Source of the DNA: Rosistilla oblonga
GTDB taxonomy: Bacteria; Planctomycetota; Planctomycetia; Pirellulales; Pirellulaceae
Length of the DNA stretch: 64,000 bases
Assembly: GCF_007751715.1 (NCBI RefSeq)
Contig: NZ_CP036292.1
Location: forward strand, 6,145,339 to 6,209,338
Direction of reading: 5' to 3'
Part shown: one piece after another, positions 53,568-62,759 of the stretch
Layout: each line of letters opens with the position of its first letter
Numbering within the stretch: position 1 is the first letter of the stretch
Program-made: the position numbers and the translations under genes
Notes under the pieces: generated by a model
Databases searched by the model: none
Told to the model about the DNA's origin: nothing
The model's input: the letters and a program-made list of their open reading frames with translations, nothing else

Positions 53568-56024
53568 ATGCAGTGCATCCAATCTATTGGACTTCTCCCG
53601 GCAGCTGTCCGCGCGTTGACTATCGCTGTAGTCCTCTCGGGCCTACTGCCTTCGATTGATGCCTCCGAATCGCTGACGCCACTGGGACGCGAGACGACCG
53701 ATCGCCAAGGCGACCTGCAACGGCGGCTGCTGGAATCGGGACTGGCCGCGATCGCCGAACAGATCTGCCGCCAGAAACTGGCCGATGCCAAACCGGGATC
53801 CGACGAATCGGCGACTTGGACGATCCGATTAAGCAACGCGATGCTGCAACGCGGGATCGAACAACGACCGATCGATCCATCGACATGGAACCGTTCGTCG
53901 GAACTGTTAGACGGTTGGTTAGTCGGATATGAAACCAGCCGCCGCGCCGATTGGATCCGACTGGCCCGCGCGATGGTCGACTTTCGTCGCAGCCAGACCG
54001 CCACGCTCAGCGTGCTGGCTTCGCCCGAGAGCTCGCCATTGCGACAGGCAGCGTTGGCGGCGATCCGCGATTGCGAAGACCGGCTGACTCAGTTAGCCGA
54101 TGCGCTGCAAGAGACGATCCCGCTGGCCGATTTGAAACGCGACGACCGCTTGGCCCCGGCGGCTGAGCTGCGCGTTGTACAGGGAACCGTCCAACGCCAA
54201 TTGGTGCGAACCCTCTTGGCCCGAGCCGATCTCTATCCGCCCGACAGCGACGATGCCTTGGCGGCGGCGGCTGATGCGGCGGCGCAAGCCGAGACGCTGC
54301 TTCGCAAGACTCCCGCCGACGATCCGAGCTTTGGCGACGTCGTGCGGTTGTTGGCCGAATCGTGGCTGCGCGTCGGCGACACACACAAAGCGACTCTCGC
54401 CTTGCGGCCGCTGTTGCCGGCCAACGAATCGGAAGAGGGCGATCCGACGCCCTCGACAGCCACCGCTTCGATCTGGGATATCGTCCCCGAAACCGGAGCG
54501 ATGCTGGTCCGGATCGCGATCGCCGAAGGCAAACGCAGCGAGGCTCAGCAGTGGCTGGACGCTTATTACTCGCCGAACGATTACACCAAGACCGTCCGCA
54601 CCGCACCGCCAACGCTCGACCTGGCTCGGTTGGAGTTCTTGCTCTCCGGTAAAAATCCCGATGTCCAAGCGGCAGCCGACTGGGCCGAAGCGATCGAAGC
54701 GCGGCATGGTGCATTTTATGGACGGACGGCGAGTTTGCGGTTGATCGATCTCGGCGATTCGGACGCGGGAAGCGACCCGCGCGTGATGGCGACCGCGGCG
54801 GCGGCGATGCTGCGTCGCGGCGAGTTTGCGGCAGCGGCGGGTCAGTATGCGGAAGCCGCCAACCGCGAAGCGAAAAGCGGCGAGGCGGAATCCGCGTTCC
54901 AACATCGATTGCAGGCCGGAGCCGCCTATCGCAAAGCGGGCGACTTGGACGCGGCCAGCCAACAGCTAGCTCAAGCCGGCGAAGGACTGACCTCACATCG
55001 CTTGGCTCAGGCGGCTCATTTGCAAGCTGCGTTTTTGTTGGTCGAAGCGGGGTGGCCAGGAGATTCGCCACGACAGCGGCGATATCAAAAGCTGTTGGAA
55101 ACCCAGTTGCGACTGTGGCCCGAGGGGGCTCAAACGCCGCAAGCCCGGCAGATGCTGAGCCAGCTGTTTGAGAACCGCCAGGCCTGGGCCGATGCCGCGA
55201 GGCTGTGGACTCTAGCGGCCGGCGATTCGACGCGCGCGGCCAGCCTGTGGCGGAAGGCGTTACGAACAGAGAAGGAACCGGATCAACAAGCAGACTTGCT
55301 ACAGGAAGCGGTTGCTCAATTGCCAGCCGATGGCGAGCAAGCGTTATTGGTCGCGCTGTGGGGCGACCGGACGCGGCTGCTGAAGTTTGAATGGGATTCG
55401 CTCAACGAACAGCTTCGCCAAGCGGACTTTCCCGCAGCCGATAAGGCTCGCTTTGCGGCGGCGCTCGCTCAACTGCGACTTGGCAAAACGAGCACCCTCG
55501 ACCTGGACTTCTTGTCAGCGAATCCCGACGAGCCGTGGCCGCTGGATCTGACCGAACGCTTGGGTCGAGACGCACAGCAGCATTCGGTCGATCGAAAACG
55601 CTTGGGGACGGTGATCGTTGCGGTCGCCGATCGCATCGCAAGGGAAACACGAACATTGCCCGATCAGTTGGCGATTCTCAAGGCGATGGTCGCCAGCGAG
55701 CAATCGAACCGGGCGATGGAAGTGATCGGGCAGTTCCCCGAACCACGATCGGGAAGCCTCGCTCGGGAGCTGGCTCAAATGCTGCTGCACAGCGACGTGC
55801 CGGATGATCGTCGGCAGGGGATTGAGCGGATGTTGCAGTACGGCCGCGGAATGAAGAAGGGGAGCGACGATTGGTTCGCCGTTCAGCTGGAAATTTGCCA
55901 GGCCTATCTGACCGTCAACGACTCGCAAGCCGCGGCGAAGCTGGCAAACTATCTGCTGTTAACGTCGCCGCCGAGCGATCCGCAGCAGCTGGCGCGGCTG
56001 CGGGAATTTGCTCAAGCGAATTAG
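53568..56024 (+). CDS. Secreted helical-repeat (TPR-like) protein
   Basis: An 818-residue protein. The signal peptide is AVRALTIAVVLSGLLPSIDA (about 12-32). The rest is nearly all amphipathic helices with Ala/Leu/Gln-rich TPR-like spacing (RRGEFAAAAGQYAEAANREA, GAAYRKAGDLDAASQQLAQA). These give a superhelical scaffold rather than an enzyme. It follows the BatA gene after 237 bases, in the usual planctomycete order DUF58-BatA-TPR, suggesting a common envelope complex. The last 4 bases overlap the convergent outer-membrane protein gene. Confidence 0.82.
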   Translation: MQCIQSIGLLPAAVRALTIAVVLSGLLPSIDASESLTPLGRETTDRQGDLQRRLLESGLAAIAEQICRQKLADAKPGSDESATWTIRLSNAMLQRGIEQRPIDPSTWNRSSELLDGWLVGYETSRRADWIRLARAMVDFRRSQTATLSVLASPESSPLRQAALAAIRDCEDRLTQLADALQETIPLADLKRDDRLAPAAELRVVQGTVQRQLVRTLLARADLYPPDSDDALAAAADAAAQAETLLRKTPADDPSFGDVVRLLAESWLRVGDTHKATLALRPLLPANESEEGDPTPSTATASIWDIVPETGAMLVRIAIAEGKRSEAQQWLDAYYSPNDYTKTVRTAPPTLDLARLEFLLSGKNPDVQAAADWAEAIEARHGAFYGRTASLRLIDLGDSDAGSDPRVMATAAAAMLRRGEFAAAAGQYAEAANREAKSGEAESAFQHRLQAGAAYRKAGDLDAASQQLAQAGEGLTSHRLAQAAHLQAAFLLVEAGWPGDSPRQRRYQKLLETQLRLWPEGAQTPQARQMLSQLFENRQAWADAARLWTLAAGDSTRAASLWRKALRTEKEPDQQADLLQEAVAQLPADGEQALLVALWGDRTRLLKFEWDSLNEQLRQADFPAADKARFAAALAQLRLGKTSTLDLDFLSANPDEPWPLDLTERLGRDAQQHSVDRKRLGTVIVAVADRIARETRTLPDQLAILKAMVASEQSNRAMEVIGQFPEPRSGSLARELAQMLLHSDVPDDRRQGIERMLQYGRGMKKGSDDWFAVQLEICQAYLTVNDSQAAAKLANYLLLTSPPSDPQQLARLREFAQAN

Positions 56025-57787
56025 CGTGAGAAGCCCATGAAGAAGCTGAAGACCTGGCGATCGTCGGTGTCGGCGTGGGCGACGGGGAAGGCAAAGTCGA
56101 AGGCCAGCGGAGCAGGTCCCAAGGCGGGCATGCTGACGCGGAAACCAAAACCGGGAGCGACGCGGAAGTTCTCGCGCTTGATCTCGATCTCGCGTTCGAC
56201 CGTACCGTAATCGACAAACACGACGCCCTTGGTGGCATCATCGGCGGTCAATGGGAACTGGTATTCGACCGATCCCAACACGCTCAAACGACCACCGACC
56301 TGCACGTTGTCCGAACCGTTGGAGAGGACGGGGCTAGCACCGCGGAAATCGAAACCACGCATGGTGCTGTAACCACCGGCGAAGAAATTCTCGAAGATCG
56401 GCGTGTCAGCGCCGCTAAAGCCAACGCTATTGGTGACCGCAATCGTATGACGTCCCGAGTGATCGGCTCGCTCGCGAAGCAGGTAGTAGTTCCGCAGATC
56501 GGCTTGGATCCGCGAGTAGTCGTACGATCCAAAGGTTTGTTCAAACGTCACTTCAAACAGATGCCCTTCGGTCGGCGCGAACGGGATATCGCGGGTATCG
56601 TGCGACAAGCGGACGCTGCCCGAATAGAGTTCGTGGTCGCCGACGAATTGATCGACGTAAGGAATTCCAGGGACGCGAACATCGCCAAAGTCGACGTTTT
56701 CGGCGCGGATCGCTGTCGAGAGCGACAGTTCATTGGTAACGCGATAGCCCAGTTGGACACGGCCACCCAAACGCGATTCATCCCAGTCGCGGTACTGACG
56801 GTCGAACAAGAAGCCTTGCACCGAAAGACTCAGCGGCAGGTATCCAAACAGATACGGTTGGCCAAACGACATCATGTAACGCTGGAAATCGCTACCGGGA
56901 ACAGCTTCCAAACGAAATGTTTGACCGGCACCTCGGAAGGCGTAACCGGAGAACAAGTCTTGGAAGCTGCGTGGGAATCGCAAGATGTCAAAGTTGCGTT
57001 CGTCCAACACGATCTGACCGGTCACACCGGCGTCGCTGTTGACGGCACCACCGACCATGAACCGACCGGTTCGGGCGGGCGTTACGAAGACGTCGACGGG
57101 AACGGTTCGCACGCGAGGCATCACCAACGGTGGCGGTTCGTTCGACAACGGATCGACAAAGTTCGGATTGATCGGTTCGATCGGCGCACCGATCATGCCG
57201 GGCTGCGGCGCAACGGGAGCTTGCCCAAACGTCTGCTGGTTCGGGACAACCGGTTGATTATTGTAGTTCTGATAGTTGGGCTGCGGTGCAGGCAGACCGT
57301 AGCTAGGCGCCGGCTGGACCGGCTCTTGATATCCACCGACACCGTTTTGAGCGACGCGTGGATCGGTCGCTTGCGTGCCATAAGCACCACCAACCCCGGC
57401 GGTCGCTTGAGGTTGTACCAAAGGGGGTTGGACGTTTTGGCCGCTGACGGGAACCGGACCACGGGTGAATCCGCCGCCGCCAGGAGATGGTGTTGGAGCG
57501 GTCGCGGCGACGCCTGGTGGCAACGCGTATCCGGGATCTTGACCGCGGATCGTAAACGATTCATCGGCCGCCATCGATTCATCGGCTGGCGTTTGATCGG
57601 ATGCCGGCTGTGCGGCGGTTGGCGTGGGCGAGATACCGAGCTGGCCGAAGTCGACCGATTCGGGAGGTGTATTGTTGCCGGTGAGGTTTTGTTTTTGCAG
57701 CGTTTGTGCGCAACCGCCAAGCAGCAGGCAGGCCAAAAGGCACAGCCCGGTTGCGACATTCGATGGACCAGAAAGAGAACGATTCAT
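56021..57787 (-). CDS. BamA-type beta-barrel lipoprotein
   Basis: A 588-residue protein from ATG 57785-57787, chosen because it gives a signal with lipobox (LLACLLLGGCAQ). Residues 25-250 are a disordered Pro/Gln/Gly-rich linker (NYQNYNNQPVVPNQQTFGQA). Residues 250-588 form a BamA/TamA-like (bacterial surface antigen) barrel: QDLFSGYAFRGAGQTFRLEA, GGRVQLGYRVTNELSLSTAI, the FAGGYSTMRGFDFRG strand-turn typical of lid/barrel closure, and the C-terminal strand ending in Phe-Ser-Arg (VFSFFMGFSR). It has no POTRA domains; those are in the separate upstream gene 57915-59330, on the same strand. Together they would make one outer-membrane assembly machine. Confidence 0.85.
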   Translation of the reverse strand: MNRSLSGPSNVATGLCLLACLLLGGCAQTLQKQNLTGNNTPPESVDFGQLGISPTPTAAQPASDQTPADESMAADESFTIRGQDPGYALPPGVAATAPTPSPGGGGFTRGPVPVSGQNVQPPLVQPQATAGVGGAYGTQATDPRVAQNGVGGYQEPVQPAPSYGLPAPQPNYQNYNNQPVVPNQQTFGQAPVAPQPGMIGAPIEPINPNFVDPLSNEPPPLVMPRVRTVPVDVFVTPARTGRFMVGGAVNSDAGVTGQIVLDERNFDILRFPRSFQDLFSGYAFRGAGQTFRLEAVPGSDFQRYMMSFGQPYLFGYLPLSLSVQGFLFDRQYRDWDESRLGGRVQLGYRVTNELSLSTAIRAENVDFGDVRVPGIPYVDQFVGDHELYSGSVRLSHDTRDIPFAPTEGHLFEVTFEQTFGSYDYSRIQADLRNYYLLRERADHSGRHTIAVTNSVGFSGADTPIFENFFAGGYSTMRGFDFRGASPVLSNGSDNVQVGGRLSVLGSVEYQFPLTADDATKGVVFVDYGTVEREIEIKRENFRVAPGFGFRVSMPALGPAPLAFDFAFPVAHADTDDRQVFSFFMGFSR

Positions 57788-57914
57788 AAATATGCCCGGT
57801 TTCGGTCCCGAAAGCTTTTCACTGCAAGTGGCTGAAAGTAGCACGATGCAGTCTCTGTAAGAAAGACCGCCGAATCGTGCGACACCAGTTCGAGCAATGT
57901 CGATAAAATTCTTC

Positions 57915-59330
57915 TTAGTATTCATCCGCAGCCGCTTCCAGATCGACCAGCTTGGGTTGTTCGACAACAATTCGCGGAACTGCGCCTTCGGCCGGATTGG
58001 TAATAAAAATCTGCGTCGACTTCAACAACCGTTCGCTGCGGTCCAGCTTCTTGCGATCGAGCATCTCACCCGGAGCAAACTCCAAGCGGTTTTCGACCAC
58101 ATGCTCGGCCACCAGATGGTCGTCGCCGTCGACATGGATGCGAATCTCACCACACTTGTACTGATCTCCCTCGGCGATCCGATAGACCAAATCGAGTTGC
58201 CCCGGTTCGTCCAAGACGGTTGGCCGCGGTTGCACGTCGGCGAAGATAAATCCGACCGATCCCAGCCCGTAGCGGATCTCGGTCACATCGGCTTGCAATT
58301 TACCGCGATCAAACGCGTCGCCCGGCTTCAACCGCAAACGCTCTTTCAAACTGGCGGTGTCGACAAATTGATTCCCGATCAGTTCGACATTGCGGACGTA
58401 ATAGCGAGGTCCCTCTTTGATCACAAATCGCAGGTTCAGATATTTCCCCGATTCGTCGTACCGCATCATCTTGCCCACCTCCGCTTCGAAGAAGCCAAGG
58501 TCGCGGTAGTAGCTGGTTAGTTTTTCGAGATCTTGTTGCAAGATGTCCATCTTGGCGCGGTTGCCAAAATTGAAGATTCCCAAAAACGCATCGCGGCTCT
58601 TGATGATCTTTTCCAACCGAGCCGAACTGACAAACGTGTTGCCGACGATCTCGATCGAACCGATCCGTTCCAAAGGCCCTTCGTTGATCCGATAGATCAC
58701 CGCGTTGGGATATCCGGTCTTGCCGATCACCGTTTCGATCGTGGCCTGATTAAACCCTTCCTCGTGGTAATAATCGACAAGCCGTGAGCGAGCTGATTCG
58801 ATCGAGAACTGGTTCAACGGATCGCCGGGTGCGATCCCCGCACGCCCTTTGAGTTCGCGGTCGTTGATTCCGCGGTTGCCAGCAAATTCGACAGCTTGCA
58901 CGATCGGGCGCTCCCGTACGACAAACGTCACATGGACACCCTCGGGCGTTTCAACGATCTCCGGTTGGATGTGCTCGAAAGCACCAAACTTATGCAACCG
59001 GCGAACATCTTCCATGACCAAATTGAAGTCGTAGACGCGGCCTTCGCGCGTCTGCACCTTGGCCATGATACGATCCAGACCGACGCTACGATTACCTTTT
59101 ACCGAAACGCCCGCCACCAATTGATCGCCGGTCTCGCGCTGCACGCGCATCGATCCCTGCTGAAACATATGGTCGCGGAACTTCGGTTTTTCTACGCCAG
59201 GAGGGGCGGGCGCATTGCCACCACCTCCACCTCCCATGCCGCCACCAAATTGCCCGTGAGCAACCGATAGCGACGCGAAGACGCAGACCAAGCATAGGCT
59301 TCGGCGAAGCATGTTCACTCTCTGACGCAT
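57915..59330 (-). CDS. POTRA-domain protein (BamA periplasmic part)
   Basis: A 471-residue protein from ATG 59328-59330 with an AAGGAA site 4-9 bases upstream. The signal MLRRSLCLVCVFASLSVAHG and a Gly-rich linker precede four or five POTRA domains. Repeat starts include VKGNRSVGLDRIMAKVQTRE, VEFAGNRGINDRELKGRAGI, IEIVGNTFVSSARLEKIIKS and VELIGNQFVDTASLKERLRL, each in the beta-alpha-alpha-beta-beta register of POTRA. No membrane barrel follows; the protein ends at the domain edge. It is 127 bases upstream of the barrel lipoprotein gene, so a split BamA encoded as an operon is likely. POTRA domains bind nascent outer-membrane proteins in the periplasm. Confidence 0.9.
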   Translation of the reverse strand: MRQRVNMLRRSLCLVCVFASLSVAHGQFGGGMGGGGGGNAPAPPGVEKPKFRDHMFQQGSMRVQRETGDQLVAGVSVKGNRSVGLDRIMAKVQTREGRVYDFNLVMEDVRRLHKFGAFEHIQPEIVETPEGVHVTFVVRERPIVQAVEFAGNRGINDRELKGRAGIAPGDPLNQFSIESARSRLVDYYHEEGFNQATIETVIGKTGYPNAVIYRINEGPLERIGSIEIVGNTFVSSARLEKIIKSRDAFLGIFNFGNRAKMDILQQDLEKLTSYYRDLGFFEAEVGKMMRYDESGKYLNLRFVIKEGPRYYVRNVELIGNQFVDTASLKERLRLKPGDAFDRGKLQADVTEIRYGLGSVGFIFADVQPRPTVLDEPGQLDLVYRIAEGDQYKCGEIRIHVDGDDHLVAEHVVENRLEFAPGEMLDRKKLDRSERLLKSTQIFITNPAEGAVPRIVVEQPKLVDLEAAADEY

Positions 59331-59824
59331 GGATTCCTTTCCTCTGCGTAATTCATTCACGGATCCCAAAATCAAGCCAAGGCGTTTAACGCCCCGCCAG
59401 CGGCGAAAACCGCGCGGTTTTACGATCCGGCTCGCCTCGAAATTCAGACTCATTGTGGTTAACTAACCAATTCGGGCTTGTCGTCACAAGCCGAGTTCTG
59501 CCGGCAGGTACCCCTAGAATCGTTAATATCGATAGAATCCGACCGCCAGCAAAACTATGAATTCCTAAATAGAGTCGCTTTGAGCATTATTTCTCGCTTA
59601 ATTGAGCTGTACGTTGCCGACCGTTTCCGATAACCAGGAATGAGGGAGTTCTCGGCTGGGAGCATTTCAGCGAGGACGTGACACGACTTTTAGCAGGCGG
59701 TTTTCGAGAGTAGCACTATCATTCGACTATAAATTTCTAAAATCACGTCCTCGTCGGGTGCCAGCAAACCCGGCCGCAGGAACACCCAGTCTTTCACAGA
59801 CACCAAACCAAGAAGGGGGAGGTC
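59331..59824. other. Long leader region between the POTRA gene and a secreted-protein gene
   Basis: A 494-base gap between divergent genes. It should carry two promoters. It holds an 11-base perfect inverted repeat, CGAGGACGTGA at 59671-59681 and TCACGTCCTCG at 59743-59753, 61 bases apart. Upstream of the plus gene is AAGAAGGGGGAGG, a strong ribosome-binding site. No coding frame or RNA family is recognised otherwise. Confidence 0.5.
59671..59753 (+). promoter_or_regulatory. Long-range inverted repeat in the 5' leader of the 59825 gene
   Basis: CGAGGACGTGA (59671) and TCACGTCCTCG (59743) are perfect complements and could close an 83-base stem-loop about 70 bases before the start codon. The loop is AT-rich, with GCGGTTTTCGAGAGTAGC. 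It could be a regulatory leader structure, an operator or a small RNA. There is no match I recognise. Confidence 0.45.
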
Positions 59825-60796
59825 ATGAGGTGGTCCATCGCGAAGGCCGTTATTATCGGCTTAGTTTTGCTATCAAACGTCGCCGTCGCTCAGCCGCTAG
59901 CTGAGGAGAGTCTGATTCTCTCGACCGAGTGCGGTCGCTTTCAGCTGGTCTTGGGGCGAATTAAGTTGGATTGCTTTCATTACAAGAAAGTCCGACTGCA
60001 CCAAGCGACAGCCGCTCCCAGCGAAGACGAAGAGTTCCTCTTTGTAACCGCCAACCACGGGACTCCCTCGCTGCACTACGTCCGCCATCTCGGACAATCC
60101 AAGGTGACGATCGATACGACGCAAAACGATTGCATACGTATCGAAGCGAAGCACCAGTTGCCCGCCGATCGGACTGAAACGCTGCTGATTCAACAACAGG
60201 CGAGCGGCCCGATCGAGATCACCCACGAGATCGGGGAACAGAGTCGGCAGATTCAAACCGCCAGCTTCTGGCATTTGATAGCGGAAGAACCCGAGTTGTT
60301 CGAAACGGCTGTCGCCCCGCTGTTGTCGCTGATGTTCGACCGCTATCGGATGGATGAATTTTCCGATGCGATCGACCAGCGTTTGCGAGCCCAAGCGGCG
60401 CGGTCGCCGGAGATCACCAAGGCATCGGTTGAACAAGCGGTCGGGCAACTGGCAGATCCCAACCGACGTCAGCGGCTTGCGGCGCAGCGGCAACTGGCAT
60501 CCGCCGGCGTCGGAATTTTGCCGCTGTTGAATCAAATCGACAGCAAGCGACTCGACGCCGAACAACGGCAATTGATCGGCAAGCTGAAGCAGCGACTGAC
60601 GATCGACCGCCACGACACGCCCGACCGCGTCGCCGCATGGCTAGCAACCGACCGCGGTTATTGGCTTCGAGTCTCCCAAGACTGGACGCCGCAGCAGCGC
60701 GGTGATGCCCACCGCTATCTGGTCGCAACGTGCGGCCGAGGGCTGGATGTCGATCCGAGCGCGGTCGCGGTGCGAGCGCCGATCGCAGGCCACTGA
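59825..60796 (+). CDS. Secreted protein of unknown function
   Basis: A 323-residue protein with a strong GGGGGAGG ribosome-binding site. The signal peptide is MRWSIAKAVIIGLVLLSNVA, with cleavage near VAQP. The mature part has a beta-rich first half (FQLVLGRIKLDCFHYKKVRL, EEFLFVTANHGTPSLHYVRH). A helical second half is rich in Arg/Gln/Ala (PNRRQRLAAQRQLASAGVGI), like a HEAT-type repeat. Two Cys in the mature N-terminal part may pair. No family or catalytic motif is recognised. It has a long structured leader and is convergent with amt. Confidence 0.65.
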   Translation: MRWSIAKAVIIGLVLLSNVAVAQPLAEESLILSTECGRFQLVLGRIKLDCFHYKKVRLHQATAAPSEDEEFLFVTANHGTPSLHYVRHLGQSKVTIDTTQNDCIRIEAKHQLPADRTETLLIQQQASGPIEITHEIGEQSRQIQTASFWHLIAEEPELFETAVAPLLSLMFDRYRMDEFSDAIDQRLRAQAARSPEITKASVEQAVGQLADPNRRQRLAAQRQLASAGVGILPLLNQIDSKRLDAEQRQLIGKLKQRLTIDRHDTPDRVAAWLATDRGYWLRVSQDWTPQQRGDAHRYLVATCGRGLDVDPSAVAVRAPIAGH

Positions 60797-60854
60797 CCGG
60801 CCGAGCGACTGGCGGTAACGGGAACCGAAGAGAGCGGAGACCGCTACAAAAAAA

Positions 60855-60896
60855 AGAGGCATCGACTGCGCTGAGATCCACGCAGGCGATGCCTCT
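60855..60896 (-). terminator. Intrinsic terminator of amt
   Basis: AGAGGCATCG (60855-60864) pairs with CGATGCCTCT (60887-60896), extended by CTGCG/CGCAG. On the minus strand the stem is followed by an eight-T run, 60 bases past the amt stop. On the plus strand no T run follows, so it serves amt. Confidence 0.9.
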
Positions 60897-60955
60897 AAAA
60901 AATCAGATCGCGACGCCCGATCGGCTGTGCCAGCCAATCGGGCCTCTCGAATCGA

Positions 60956-62395
60956 TCAGTTCAACACATACGCTTCTTCGCCGTGCAGCGAGATGTCGAG
61001 CCCCTGCTCTTCATCGTTTGCTTCGACACGCAGACCGATCGTCATCTTGATCAGCAGCAGCAACACGATGCTGCCGATACCGGCGTAGACGTAGGTGACG
61101 ACAACGGCGGCGACTTGTCCAGCCAATACGTTGCCCCCTTCGAACAGTCCCAACTTGGCTCCTTCGCCGATATCCCAACAGGCGCGGGTCGCGAAGAGTC
61201 CCGTCAGGACAGCCCCCACCGTGCCGCCGACTCCATGAACGCCAAACGCATCCAAGGCGTCGTCGTAGCGGAAGATGTGCTTCAACTTGGCACACGACCA
61301 ATAACAAGCCACCCCCGCGATCGCTCCCATGATCAGCGCCGGCATCGGGTTCACAAACCCAGCCGCTGGCGTGATGCAAACAAGTCCCGCCACGGCGCCG
61401 CTGCAGGCGCCTAGAACTGTCGGTTTGCCGCGCAACAGCCATTCACAAGCTGCCCACGCCACCGCGCCGGCGGCAGCGGAGAAGTGCGTGACAGCAAACG
61501 CACTGCTGGTCAATGCGTCGGACGCCAGTTCGCTGCCAGCGTTGAAGCCGAACCAACCGAACCACAACATCGCCGAACCGACGGCGGTGAAGGTCAAGTT
61601 ATGTGGCGGCAACGGCAACTTTCCAAATCCCATCCGCGGACCGATCATGATCGCCGCAACCAGTGCCGAGACTCCGCTACTGATATGGACCACGGTCCCT
61701 CCGGCGAAATCGAGCGCGCCCCCTAAGACCGCTTGATCGCCGTCGTAGGCCAGGATTCCGCCATCCCAAACCCAGTGAGCCAGCGGACAATAGATGAACG
61801 TTCCCCAGAGGACTGAATAGACGACCATCGCACTGAACTTCATCCGCTCGGCAAATGCACCGCAGATCAGCGCCGGCGTGATGATAAAGAACATCCCTTG
61901 GAACAACATGTGAGTCAGCCGTGGGATCTCACCCTCCATCGGCGTGAAGGGCGCGCCGGCGGCTTCGTCCCAAGTCCGCGAGACATTGTTCATCATCAGA
62001 TATTCGCCGTTGCCGATCAGATGCGACAGATAGCTTTCGCCGGGCGTGCCGCCAAATGCTAACGAATAGCCGTACAGTGACCAAATCACCGTCATCAGCC
62101 CCATCAGGAAAATGCACTGCATCATCACGCTCAACACATTCTTCCGGCGGACCAGCCCACCGTAGAACAATGCCAGCCCGGGGGCGGTCATGAACAACAC
62201 CAACGCACAGGATGTCAACATCCACGCGTTGTGGCCAGCCAACGCGGCCGCGTCGATGCTCGCTTGCATCTCGTCCAACTTGGCGGTGCTGTAGGCGGTA
62301 GTGTCCGGTGGCGGCACAGCCTCTTGGCCAACGCAGATCGTTGCCACGCAGGACAACATTAAGAAACACAAAATTTGCTGGGGGAAACGGATCAC
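60956..62395 (-). CDS. amt: Ammonium transporter (Amt family)
   Basis: A 479-residue membrane protein starting at GTG 62393-62395. A cleavable signal (MIRFPQQILCFLMLSCVATI) precedes eleven transmembrane helices. The twin-His pore residues are in LDFAGGTVVHISSGVSALVA and ALDAFGVHGVGGTVGAVLTG. The Amt signature is visible in helix 5 (HMLFQGMFFIITPALICGAF, AERMKFSAM). It imports ammonium/ammonia across the inner membrane. No glnK (PII) gene is adjacent, which is unusual since amtB-glnK is the common pair. A strong terminator lies downstream. Confidence 0.95.
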   Translation of the reverse strand: MIRFPQQILCFLMLSCVATICVGQEAVPPPDTTAYSTAKLDEMQASIDAAALAGHNAWMLTSCALVLFMTAPGLALFYGGLVRRKNVLSVMMQCIFLMGLMTVIWSLYGYSLAFGGTPGESYLSHLIGNGEYLMMNNVSRTWDEAAGAPFTPMEGEIPRLTHMLFQGMFFIITPALICGAFAERMKFSAMVVYSVLWGTFIYCPLAHWVWDGGILAYDGDQAVLGGALDFAGGTVVHISSGVSALVAAIMIGPRMGFGKLPLPPHNLTFTAVGSAMLWFGWFGFNAGSELASDALTSSAFAVTHFSAAAGAVAWAACEWLLRGKPTVLGACSGAVAGLVCITPAAGFVNPMPALIMGAIAGVACYWSCAKLKHIFRYDDALDAFGVHGVGGTVGAVLTGLFATRACWDIGEGAKLGLFEGGNVLAGQVAAVVVTYVYAGIGSIVLLLLIKMTIGLRVEANDEEQGLDISLHGEEAYVLN

Positions 62396-62759
62396 TTCTC
62401 GCCTCTTCTGTCGCGACTAGGGGGTGGAAATTACGCACCTGGCCGATGACAGACTCCACTTGCCGCCTTCCCCCAACAAAACAGAGGAACAAATGAATTC
62501 GTGGTGCATCCGCAAGTGCAATCGGAAACGCCGCTGCGGATCGCACGCGACGCATCGACGTCAAAATGGTAGTTGATCGGGATACGTTTTGGGAGTGCCA
62601 CGTCTTGACATGGGGCCTAGATCCTTCGCTGTACGGGGTTTTGGGAGAAATGGGGAGACGTTCGCCCAACGCTCCCCCTCCAGCAAAGAAGATCGCTCGG
62701 GGCTCCACTGCAGCAGCATTCCGAGGTTAGAATGCTCTCTTTGAGCGATTCCCCCCAGC
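62396..62759. other. Intergenic region between divergent amt and kinase genes
   Basis: These 364 bases separate two divergent genes and should hold both promoters. I see no repeat, RNA gene or other coding potential. A nitrogen-regulated promoter (sigma-54 -24/-12) was looked for upstream of amt, but no GG-N10-GC match is convincing. Confidence 0.4.

Noticed and set aside
56075-57835. Plus-strand 586-codon frame opposite the BamA-type barrel gene
   Set aside because: Composition is that of an antisense shadow; the minus strand has a lipobox and barrel strands.
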